Source: Planctomycetota bacterium
GTDB lineage: Bacteria; Planctomycetota; Phycisphaerae; UBA1845; CAIVHJ01
Assembly: GCA_022565195.1 (NCBI GenBank)
Contig: JADFJZ010000031.1
Span: 1 to 8,646, forward strand
Length of the DNA: 8,646 bases
Direction: 5' to 3'
In this document: in pieces, positions 1 through 5,730 of the stretch
Numbering within the stretch: position 1 is the stretch's first letter
Layout of the letters: every line of letters starts with the position of its first letter
The notes under the pieces: generated by a model
Databases searched by the model: none
Told to the model about the DNA's origin: nothing
What the model saw: the letters and a program-made list of their open reading frames with translations, nothing else
Position numbers and translations under genes: made by a program

Positions 1-306
1 TCGGTCACGGAGCGGACGCGCGAAATCGGCACGCGCATGGCCCTCGGCGCCACGTCGGGCCAGATTTTGGCGCAGTTTCTAACTGAGGCGGTGCTGCTCT
101 GCTTGATCGGCGGGCTGTTCGGCTTCGCGGGCGGCACGCTCGTCGCGCAGATCGTGACTTGGAACCTCGGCTGGGAGACGGAGATTTCCTATTGGATGGC
201 CGGCGTGGCCATTTCGTTTTCCACGGCCGTGGGGTTGTTCTTCGGCTTCTACCCGGCGTGGCGCGCCAGTAGACTTGACCCGATCGAGGCATTGCGCTTT
301 GAATGA
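1..306 (+). CDS. ABC transporter permease, MacB/FtsX type (C-terminal fragment)
   Basis: Partial gene: the frame is open at the left edge and only the last 101 residues are visible. It starts in the conserved cytoplasmic stretch SVTERTREIGTRMALGAT, typical of MacB-like and LolCE-like permeases just before their penultimate membrane helix. Two hydrophobic segments follow (roughly visible residues 25-50 and 62-83). The end, PAWRASRLDPIEALRFE, is the family's classic C-terminus. These proteins pair with a cytoplasmic ATPase and act as mechanotransmission machines or exporters in the inner membrane; the substrate cannot be told from this fragment. The ATPase and the large periplasmic domain must lie upstream, outside the window. 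An 8-bp palindrome begins 3 bases after the stop. The family call is secure. Whether it is an efflux pump, a lipoprotein extractor or another type is unknown. Confidence 0.93.
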   Translation, partial: SVTERTREIGTRMALGATSGQILAQFLTEAVLLCLIGGLFGFAGGTLVAQIVTWNLGWETEISYWMAGVAISFSTAVGLFFGFYPAWRASRLDPIEALRFE

Positions 307-309
307 TCG

Positions 310-327
310 CGCGGGCTGAAGCCCGCG
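310..327. repeat. GC-rich intergenic palindrome
   Basis: Arms CGCGGGCT (310-317) and AGCCCGCG (320-327) are perfect complements around a GA centre, so a transcript would form a 7-bp stem with a 4-base loop. It lies 3 bases after the permease stop. It is not followed by a T-run (the next bases are GCTCCTTG), so an intrinsic terminator is possible but not typical. The word resembles short REP-like palindromes seen dispersed between genes in GC-rich bacteria, which is my recollection and was not searched. Confidence 0.5.
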
Positions 328-367
328 GCTCCTTGTTTCGTTCGCTATTCAAACATCAACAAGTTTC

Positions 368-373
368 AGGAGG
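368..373 (+). promoter_or_regulatory. Shine-Dalgarno site of the RidA gene
   Basis: AGGAGG lies 8 bases before the ATG at 382 but only 2 bases before the in-frame GTG at 376. This spacing selects the ATG as the start, which puts the twin arginines at residues 6 and 7. Confidence 0.85.
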
Positions 374-381
374 ATGTGATC

Positions 382-858
382 ATGGCATCGGAAAGCAGAC
401 GGTCGTTTCTGGCGGGTGTGGGTGCGGCGGCGGTGGCGGGCGGCGTGCTGGCGCCGGAGGTGCAGGCGTTCGAACCGGGCGCCGACGCAAAGCGGGAAGT
501 CATCGGCGGCAGTCCCATCGCGGTGTTCTCGCGCGCGGTGCGCTTCGGGCGAATGGTATGGGTGTCCGGCGTGGTCGGCAACATCGAAGGCTCGCTGAAG
601 CTGGCTTCGCCCGGCACCGAAGCCGAGTTCAAGCAGGCGCTCGACAATCTCAAAGCCTCCGTCGAGGCAGCGGGTTCGAGTCTGGACAAAGTGCTGAAGT
701 GTACTTGCTTCCTCGTCGAGGCATCGGACTTCGCGCTGTTCAACACGGTTTACAAACGGTACTTCCCGAAAGACCCGCCGGCGCGCTCGACGGTGGTCGT
801 CAAAGAGCTGGTCATCCCCGGCGCCAAGCTGGAGATCGACTGCGTGACGATCGTATAG
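382..858 (+). CDS. RidA/YjgF-family protein with a Tat signal peptide
   Basis: Predicted 158-residue protein. Residues 1-29 form a textbook twin-arginine signal: SRRSFL (R6, R7), a small hydrophobic stretch, then VQA as a likely cleavage site after A29. The rest is a single RidA domain of about normal length. It includes the HFxRAV-like turn as VFSRAV (residues 48-53), the WVSG strand near 60-63, LDNLKASVEAAG (88-98) and PARS (133-136). R135 matches the catalytic, carboxylate-binding arginine of enamine/imine deaminases, and E151 matches the conserved glutamate in the final EIxxV strand. A position usually held by Tyr in the archetype appears to be Phe49. RidA proteins hydrolyse reactive enamines/imines from PLP enzymes, normally in the cytoplasm as trimers; Tat would export a folded protein. 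The substrate is unknown, and a divergent Rid subgroup without deaminase activity is possible. It is convergent with pyrC. Confidence 0.88.
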   Translation: MASESRRSFLAGVGAAAVAGGVLAPEVQAFEPGADAKREVIGGSPIAVFSRAVRFGRMVWVSGVVGNIEGSLKLASPGTEAEFKQALDNLKASVEAAGSSLDKVLKCTCFLVEASDFALFNTVYKRYFPKDPPARSTVVVKELVIPGAKLEIDCVTIV

Positions 859-861
859 GGA

Positions 862-2142
862 CTACAGTTCGTACTTGATCTCGCCGCCGACGATGGTACA
901 CACGACGCGCCCGGTAACAGCCATACCGTCGAAGGGACAGTTGCGGCCTTTGGAGCGGAACCGGGTGGCGTCGATGGTCCACTCGGCGTGGGGGTCGATG
1001 AGGGTAACGTCGGCCGGACTGCCGACGGCCAGCGAGCCACCGGGCAGGCCAAAGATGCGGGCCGGCGCGGTGCTCATCAATTCGATCAGTTTGTACCAGT
1101 CGATGTGTCCCGGCGCAATCAGCGCTTTGGCAAACAGCGCCAGCGAAGTCTCAAGCCCGACGATGCCCGGCGGCGCTTCGAGAAAGCCGCGCGCCTTTTC
1201 CTCGGCGGCATGCGGGGCATGGTCGGTGACGAGCATGTCGATGGTGCCGTCAATGACGCCGGCGATGCAGGCGTCCACGTCACGCTGCGGGCGGAGCGGC
1301 GGGTGCATCTTGAAGTTGGCGTCCTTCGTGCGGCACGCTTCGTCGGTGAGCAGCAAGTGATGCGGGCAGACTTCGGTCGTGACGCGCACGCTCCCGGCCT
1401 TTGCGGTTCGGACCAACTCGACGGCCCGGCGGGTCGAGATGTGGGCGACGTGGTAGCGGGCGTCGTGTGTCTCGGCCAGCGCCAGATCGCGTGCGATCAT
1501 GAACTCCTCGGCCAACGGCGAGAGCCCGGACAGGCCAAGGTCGCCGGAGACCTTGCCTTCGTGCATGACGCCGCGCGTAAAGGTCGGATCTTCGCAGTGC
1601 TGGACGGCCGGCCGATCGAGCGTAGCGAGGGCTTGAAATGCGGCGGCCATCAATGCGTTGTCGGCCAGCCCGTCACCATCATCGCTGAAGGCAACCGCCC
1701 CGGCCTCGGCCAGCGCGCGGAAGTCCGCCAGCTCCTTTCCGGCGCGGCCCTTGCTGAGGCAAGCGATCGGGTACACCCGGCAACTGCCATCCTCTTGCGC
1801 CTTTTGGATTATGCCCTTCACTACATTGGGTGTGTCGGCTGGCGGCACCGTGTTCGGCATGCAGGCCACGGCCGTGAACCCCCCAGCGACGGCGGCGGCG
1901 GTGCCCGTCTCGATGGTCTCTTTGTGTTCGCCACCCGGCTCACGAAGATGGACGTGCATGTCGATCAAGCCGGGAACAACGAGCAGACCAGCAGCGTCGA
2001 TGACCCGGTCGAACGCTGGCTCCTCGGACCCGCGAGACGAAATCACGCCTCCTGCAATCGTAAGGTCGGCCGGCGCGTCTTGGCCGCTGCCGGGGTCCAC
2101 GACGCGGCCGCCCTTGATCAGAATGGATGCTCCTTCTGGCAT
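862..2142 (-). CDS. pyrC: Dihydroorotase, class I
   Basis: Cyclises N-carbamoyl-L-aspartate to dihydroorotate, the third step of pyrimidine synthesis, in the cytoplasm. The 426 residues are normal for the B. subtilis-type class I enzyme. All metal and catalytic motifs are visible: DMHVHLREPG (H63, H65), KETIETGTAAA (74-84), MPNT (95-98), FSDDG (D155), QHCED (H182), YHVAHIST (H234), CPHHL (259-263) and TDHAPH (D307). This argues for an active enzyme and against the inactive PyrC' partner of aspartate transcarbamoylase. The start is uncertain. ATG 2142 gives the canonical N-terminus (SILIKGGRVVDPGSG) and lies 6 bases after a -10-like box. ATG 2166 and TTG 2214 would add 8 or 24 residues that do not resemble the family. 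None of these starts has a good Shine-Dalgarno. pyrB is not in the window. Confidence 0.95.
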   Translation of the reverse strand: MPEGASILIKGGRVVDPGSGQDAPADLTIAGGVISSRGSEEPAFDRVIDAAGLLVVPGLIDMHVHLREPGGEHKETIETGTAAAVAGGFTAVACMPNTVPPADTPNVVKGIIQKAQEDGSCRVYPIACLSKGRAGKELADFRALAEAGAVAFSDDGDGLADNALMAAAFQALATLDRPAVQHCEDPTFTRGVMHEGKVSGDLGLSGLSPLAEEFMIARDLALAETHDARYHVAHISTRRAVELVRTAKAGSVRVTTEVCPHHLLLTDEACRTKDANFKMHPPLRPQRDVDACIAGVIDGTIDMLVTDHAPHAAEEKARGFLEAPPGIVGLETSLALFAKALIAPGHIDWYKLIELMSTAPARIFGLPGGSLAVGSPADVTLIDPHAEWTIDATRFRSKGRNCPFDGMAVTGRVVCTIVGGEIKYEL

Positions 2143-2148
2143 ACGCGG

Positions 2149-2177
2149 AGGATAGTCGATGAACATTCCTATCTCTA
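2149..2177 (-). promoter_or_regulatory. Candidate pyrC promoter, leaderless
   Basis: On the minus strand, TAGAGA (2177-2172; 4 of 6 to the -35 consensus) is followed after 17 bases by TATCCT (2154-2149; 4 of 6 to -10). ATG 2142 begins 6 bases after the -10 box, so transcription would start at or next to the A of the start codon. The lack of a Shine-Dalgarno fits a leaderless message. If it is real, the upstream ATG 2166 lies inside the promoter and cannot be the start from this promoter. Confidence 0.4.
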
Positions 2178-2363
2178 GGCCACACCATGATTTGGCGAAC
2201 TCCGGCACGCACAATGGAGTTCGGAATCTGGAAATTTCACAGCACGGACGCCTGTGGATCCGGCATCGGATCTCGAAGCGACACCGGAACGGTTCAGGAG
2301 TGGAAACTCACAGCCTCGCATGGTCGCCGGACAGATTTTATGAAGATAGAAAGTCAAAGGGGA

Positions 2364-2373
2364 TAACATGTTA
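2364..2373. promoter_or_regulatory. Perfect 10-bp palindrome, possible operator
   Basis: TAACATGTTA is a perfect inverted repeat. Its centre is about 42 bases before the start site predicted from the TATAAT at 2399-2404, where class II activators commonly sit; a repressor there would also work. A palindrome this long is expected by chance about once per thousand positions, so this is suggestive only. No regulator gene is adjacent. Confidence 0.25.
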
Positions 2374-2398
2374 CGACAAGCGTGGCGTATTTTGGAAA

Positions 2399-2404
2399 TA
2401 TAAT
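2399..2404 (+). promoter_or_regulatory. -10 box, upstream promoter candidate for the DUF2617-like gene
   Basis: An exact TATAAT in the stretch AAATATAATCGTGG. No good -35 hexamer sits at 16-18 bases upstream; GACAAG at 2375-2380, 18 bases away, is the nearest weak match. The predicted start near 2411 gives an untranslated leader of about 85 bases. Confidence 0.4.
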
Positions 2405-2429
2405 CGTGGCATGGGGCACGTCCACCAGT

Positions 2430-2435
2430 TATAAT
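2430..2435 (+). promoter_or_regulatory. -10 box, second promoter candidate for the DUF2617-like gene
   Basis: A second exact TATAAT, 31 bases after the first and sharing the octamer TATAATCG with it. No convincing -35 box precedes it. The predicted start near 2442 gives a leader of about 54 bases before ATG 2496. Confidence 0.35.
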
Positions 2436-2495
2436 CGCGCGTGGCTTCGTGGCTTCAAACCAATCCCGGCATCGAGCAAAGGAAAACGGCAGCAC

Positions 2496-3077
2496 ATGCG
2501 AAATCGAGTTGAACCAAGCGAGCCTTTACAGCGCATCGATGATCTCCACTTCTTCTTGTACCACAGGGCGTTACATCCGGAGCTGTTCCATGTGTTCGAG
2601 GTCCGGCACCTTCAGCAGAAGCGCTATACAGCCGAGATTTGGATCACGGGACTGTCGCACGTGGTCATGGTTCAGGCCAAGAATCAAGTCGTCACGGAAT
2701 TGACGGCGGGCGACAGTGAAATGTTGCCTAAGATGGGCTTGGTCACTCGGTTCCGGTTCCGGGGTGAGAAGGACCACTTGCAGCGGCTGGACGGCGGAAT
2801 GCAATATATCATGTCCAGCCAGGTTGAACGAATGACGCCGAATCTCTTCGCCGCCTCGCACCGCGATTTGACGCGGTACGCCCAAAAACGGGGTCTGTTC
2901 CGCGAATTCCCGGAGTGGGCTTCGGGCGACCATGTGCCTTTCACCTTCGTGGACTATGAGTGCCGCGACGGCGAGCTGCACGTTCATGCTTTCCACGCCT
3001 TCCCTGAGGAGGCGACGCTGTTGAAAACGCAATCCATCTTCGAGCTGTCGGCCCGCACGTCAGCCCTGTCCTATTGA
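2496..3077 (+). CDS. DUF2617-like conserved hypothetical protein
   Basis: Predicted soluble protein of 193 residues, with no signal peptide or membrane segment. The start is ATG 2496, preceded 12 bases away by AAGGA. The same frame is open further upstream to 2382, but that stretch overlaps both TATAAT boxes. The core looks like DUF2617, a family of unknown function: residues 45-72 (YTAEIWITGLSHVVMV, then QVVTELTA) match its GxSHxV strand region, and residues 147-183 (HVPFTFVDYE, then HAFHAFPEEATLLKTQSIFE) match its C-terminal PHAFTALL / WHAYP / TRTRV pattern. The family match is from memory of its consensus. The domain is usually one compact alpha/beta unit and its biochemical role is not established. 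It is divergent from pyrC and followed by a secreted protein 178 bases away, so context offers no functional hint. Confidence 0.75.
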   Translation: MRNRVEPSEPLQRIDDLHFFLYHRALHPELFHVFEVRHLQQKRYTAEIWITGLSHVVMVQAKNQVVTELTAGDSEMLPKMGLVTRFRFRGEKDHLQRLDGGMQYIMSSQVERMTPNLFAASHRDLTRYAQKRGLFREFPEWASGDHVPFTFVDYECRDGELHVHAFHAFPEEATLLKTQSIFELSARTSALSY

Positions 3078-3243
3078 GCGAAAGCGTCCATCGCCGTCTG
3101 CATCGGGCATGTCGCGAAATGCCGATATCCCGGTGGGGCCAATCCATTTGCGATCAAGGCTGCTTCAGACCCATTCCGATACTTCCTCTAGACATCGCGG
3201 TCGCCCACTGACCAGCTTTGGACAGGGACGGTACGACGACATT

Positions 3244-3248
3244 GGAGG
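3244..3248 (+). promoter_or_regulatory. Shine-Dalgarno site of the TPR protein gene
   Basis: GGAGG ends 7 bases before ATG 3256. This decides that start over the longer in-frame ATG at 3109, which would bury the signal peptide behind 49 unlikely residues. Confidence 0.85.
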
Positions 3249-3255
3249 TCATAAG

Positions 3256-4530
3256 ATGTCTATAAGGCATGGAAGCCTGCCCATCATCAGCGTCCTGTGC
3301 ATCGCCCTCGCAGCGCATGGGGCGCCTCCCGATTACGGCGGTGAGATTGTCACGGTCAAATCGCGCGATATCGAGATCAGCTACTCAGTCCATCAGGCTG
3401 CCAGGCCCATTGAGCGCATCGACTTGTGGGTGACGGCCGACCGCGCGGAAAGCTGGCGCCACTACGGCGTGGAGACCTCGGGCGCGACCGCGACCCGGTT
3501 TCACGCGGATCGCGACGGCGTGTACGGCTTCTATCTCGTGCTCCGCAACAGCGTCGGCCAGTCATCGGGGCCGCCCCGTTCCGGCCAACAGCCTCATCAG
3601 TGGGCGCTCATCGACAGCGCGCCGCCGCTGGTACAGATCAAACAAGTGCGGGTAATCGACCACAAACCGCCCAGAGATGCGGTTCTGGTCGTATCGTGGA
3701 CGGCATTCGATGACCACCTCGGCGATCGGCCGATCTCGCTGTATTGCCAAACGACGGATCAGCCGGGATGGCGTTTGATGGCAGCCCGCGTCGCCGATGT
3801 CGGCAGATTCGATTGGGCGGTGCCCCGAGACCTCAGGGGCCGCATCACGGTGAAGATTGAGATTACGGATCGCGCCGGCAACATGGCTTCGGACACCTCG
3901 AGACCGGTGCTGCTGGATTCGCCCATGTCGGGGGCGGCTCTGCCTGCACAGACACAGCCTCCCGCCTTGCAGGGAGTGGATGCCCCGGCAGCACAGAGCA
4001 AACCCGCGCTATCGACAGCCGAGCCGGACGACCTGCCCAACCCCACGAGAGCCCAGGAACTACATGAACTTGGGCTGTGGCACAAGAATCGGGGCGAATA
4101 CGCCTTGGCGGTCGAGCGGCTTATTGAGGCGATGAACCTCAATCCGTACATCAAGTCGCCCGCCTATGATCTCGCGGACATCTACTACGTGCAGAGCAAC
4201 TATCAAGGGGCGCTCGACATCTACGGGAACATCTTGGAAAAGTATGGTGCGGATCGTCGCGCGTCACGCGGCAGTGCGCTGGCCATGATGGCGCTGAGCA
4301 AGTATCCTGATGCACTGCGTCAACTGGAGCACGTGCTGCAATCGGCACCGGATGACGCGGAGATCTGGCTTGACGCCGGCGACGTTTTGCTCTCGATGAG
4401 TCAGCCGGCCCAGGCCCGAAGCTACTGGCAGGAAGCCGCTCGGCTGACACCGGGGAATTCGAACATCGCAGGCCGTGCGAAGAAGCGGCTCGCCAAGTAC
4501 GGCCTCCCGCCGGAATCGGGCAACAGGTAG
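3256..4530 (+). CDS. Secreted beta-sandwich and TPR-repeat protein
   Basis: Predicted 424-residue protein of unknown function. Residues 1-22 are a Sec-type signal peptide (short basic start, hydrophobic SLPIISVLCIALAA, cleavage near AHG). Two beta-rich modules follow. The first, about 38-120, has RIDLWVTADRAESWRHYG and DGVYGFYLVLRN, reminiscent of a per-residue sensor or Ig-like fold. The second, about 125-218, has LVVSWTAFDDHLGDRPISLY and ends ITVKIEITDRAGN. A Pro/Ala-rich linker (222-264) leads to TPR-like helices at about 266-412, with NRGEYALAVERLIEAMNLNP, YQGALDIYGNILEKY, YPDALRQLEHVLQSAPDD and QPAQARSYWQEAARLTPGN as four successive units. Such architectures suit a periplasmic scaffold that binds partner proteins. 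I recall similar paired modules in planctomycete hypothetical proteins; that link is inference. The gene is probably transcribed alone: 178 bases precede it and 183 separate it from holA. Confidence 0.82.
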   Translation: MSIRHGSLPIISVLCIALAAHGAPPDYGGEIVTVKSRDIEISYSVHQAARPIERIDLWVTADRAESWRHYGVETSGATATRFHADRDGVYGFYLVLRNSVGQSSGPPRSGQQPHQWALIDSAPPLVQIKQVRVIDHKPPRDAVLVVSWTAFDDHLGDRPISLYCQTTDQPGWRLMAARVADVGRFDWAVPRDLRGRITVKIEITDRAGNMASDTSRPVLLDSPMSGAALPAQTQPPALQGVDAPAAQSKPALSTAEPDDLPNPTRAQELHELGLWHKNRGEYALAVERLIEAMNLNPYIKSPAYDLADIYYVQSNYQGALDIYGNILEKYGADRRASRGSALAMMALSKYPDALRQLEHVLQSAPDDAEIWLDAGDVLLSMSQPAQARSYWQEAARLTPGNSNIAGRAKKRLAKYGLPPESGNR

Positions 4531-4582
4531 TACGGCGTGTCATTCGTAGTTCGACGATGCGTTCGACTTGGAGTTGACCCAT

Positions 4583-4639
4583 CGCTTGCGCTCCGGGCTC
4601 TGATTTCCGCTACTCGAATCAGAGCCCGAAGCGCAAGCG
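4583..4639. repeat. Long palindrome with 23-bp arms, REP-like
   Basis: The left arm (4583-4605) begins CGCTTGCGCT and ends GGGCTCTGATT. The right arm (4617-4639) is its reverse complement with one mismatch (C4593 against A4629). The loop is 11 bases (4606-4616). It lies 53 bases after the TPR gene stop and 75 before holA. There is no T-run on either side, so it is not a canonical intrinsic terminator, although a transcript would fold very stably. The word AGCGCAAGCG within AT-ended arms resembles dispersed intergenic palindromes I associate with planctomycete genomes; copy number cannot be judged from a single copy. Confidence 0.75.
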
Positions 4640-4713
4640 CCGGGTTAAGCTCGTAATCGCGGAACCGATGATTCGCCGGACCATTCGGCACAACAGGAAA
4701 TGGACATCGACCC

Positions 4714-5703
4714 TTGGCCAAGCAGCCCACTTCCAATGAGCCGCCGTGTTCCATCTATGTGGTCCATGGCCCCGAAGTGTACCTCAAAGACCATGCTGTC
4801 GCTGACGTGCGACATCGCGCACTCGGCGCCGACCCCGATCCGCTGGCCTGTTCGCACTTCGGCCCCAGCGCCTCGCTGGCGGATGTGCTGGACGAGCTGC
4901 GCACTCTCCCGCTGCTGGCGGCCTATCGTCTCGTCATCGTTGCGGATGCGGACGACTTCATCCGGGCCCATCGGGAAGCGCTGGAGCGCTACTGCGCCAA
5001 GCCGAGCACGTCGGCCAGCCTGCTGCTGATCTGCAACACGTTCGACAAGCGCACGCGACTCTACAAAGCCGTGGCGGCCACAGGCCGAATCACCACCTGC
5101 GAGCCGTTGAAGGGTTCGGCGGTCACGACGTGGATCGTGCGGCAGGCCCAGACGGTGCACCACAAGAAAATAGACGGCAGGACGGCGGCAGTGTTGCGAC
5201 GCCTGGTGGGCGACGATCTGGCCATGCTCGACAACGAGCTGTGCAAGCTGTCCATCTACGTCGGCGAGCGCCCCGTCATCACGGCGCGCGACGTGGACAG
5301 CCTCATTGGATGCCATCGTGAAGAAAAGGTCTTCGGCATTGCCGAAGCACTGGCCCGCCGCGACGCCGCGACGGCGCTGAAGTTGTGGGAGCAGGCCTGG
5401 GAAACAGAGCGCGTCGCGCCGGCCCGCGCCGTCGGCGGGCTGGCCTGGGCGCTGCGACGCAATCTGGAAGGCAAGATCAGCGCCATGGCGGGAACGTCCT
5501 ATGGCCAATTGGCCCGCCAGTTCTGGAAGGATCCGGGCGAAGTCAAGCGACTCCTCGAAGGAGTTTCACTGGCGGAACTGGAACAACAGATGCTCGCGCT
5601 TCTGCACGCAGACATGAGCGTGAAATCCGGGGCGAGCAAGACCTTGCAGTCGGCCGTTGAGCGACTTATCCTGGCGCGGTGTACGCTGCCCGCCGCCGGC
5701 TGA
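4714..5703 (+). CDS. holA: DNA polymerase III, delta subunit
   Basis: The delta subunit of the clamp loader opens the beta sliding clamp and works with delta-prime and tau/gamma in the replisome. The 329 residues are close to the family norm. Domain I (about 12-140) shows the opening strand SIYVVHGPEVYLKDHAV, then LRTLPLLAAYRLVIVADADDF (62-82) and SLLLICNTFDKRTRLYKAV (102-120). Domain II contains LVGDDLAMLDNELCKLSIYVG (164-184), the family's most recognisable G-x-D-x3-L-x-NEL-x-KL stretch. Domain III (about 205-329) starts EEKVFGIAEALARRD and is all helical. No Walker motif is present, as expected for delta. The start is TTG 4714: a stop lies 42 bases upstream in frame and no ATG or GTG fits before the first strand. 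The ribosome site is poor (AGGA 15 bases away, or TGGA 9 bases away), suggesting modest expression. The lipoprotein gene follows after 27 bases. Confidence 0.92.
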   Translation: MAKQPTSNEPPCSIYVVHGPEVYLKDHAVADVRHRALGADPDPLACSHFGPSASLADVLDELRTLPLLAAYRLVIVADADDFIRAHREALERYCAKPSTSASLLLICNTFDKRTRLYKAVAATGRITTCEPLKGSAVTTWIVRQAQTVHHKKIDGRTAAVLRRLVGDDLAMLDNELCKLSIYVGERPVITARDVDSLIGCHREEKVFGIAEALARRDAATALKLWEQAWETERVAPARAVGGLAWALRRNLEGKISAMAGTSYGQLARQFWKDPGEVKRLLEGVSLAELEQQMLALLHADMSVKSGASKTLQSAVERLILARCTLPAAG

Positions 5704-5730
5704 CGATCGGCGCGTTGTCAGGAGGACAAC

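Larger units (their letters stand above)
2143..2495. other. Divergent intergenic region, 353 bases
   Basis: Lies between pyrC (minus) and the DUF2617-like gene (plus) and is visibly more AT-rich than the flanking genes. It contains a minus-strand promoter candidate for pyrC, a small hairpin (GATCCG 2257-2262 with CGGATC 2267-2272), a perfect 10-bp palindrome (2364-2373) and two TATAAT boxes. Open frames here lack family resemblance and ribosome sites, and I do not call them as genes. Confidence 0.7.

Noticed and set aside
303..878. Plus-strand open frame of 191 residues over the RidA gene
   Set aside because: It is out of frame with the RidA protein and very Gly/Arg-rich, a shifted shadow of that gene.
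988..2178. Plus-strand open frame of 396 residues
   Set aside because: It lies antisense to pyrC, whose motifs are unmistakable. The frame is Arg/Gly/Asp-rich with no family resemblance, as expected from the GC-rich complement of a real gene.
2159..2434. Possible small gene of 91 residues in the divergent region
   Set aside because: No ribosome site, odd composition, and it overlaps the pyrC promoter candidate and the palindrome.
3109..3255. Longer N-terminus for the TPR protein from ATG 3109
   Set aside because: The added 49 residues have no Shine-Dalgarno and would hide a clear signal peptide; GGAGG at 3244-3248 fits ATG 3256.
4583..4639. Intrinsic terminator for the TPR gene
   Set aside because: The stem is far longer than usual and no T-run follows on either strand, so I list it as a palindromic repeat.
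4700..5029. ATG 4700 as an alternative gene start before holA
   Set aside because: It is in another frame from holA. The AGGA is only 1 base from the ATG, and the product is a Ser/Arg/Pro-rich shadow.
4645..5508. Minus-strand open frame of 287 residues
   Set aside because: It is antisense to holA and has shadow-like composition (Arg/Gln/Gly-rich), with no recognisable motif.
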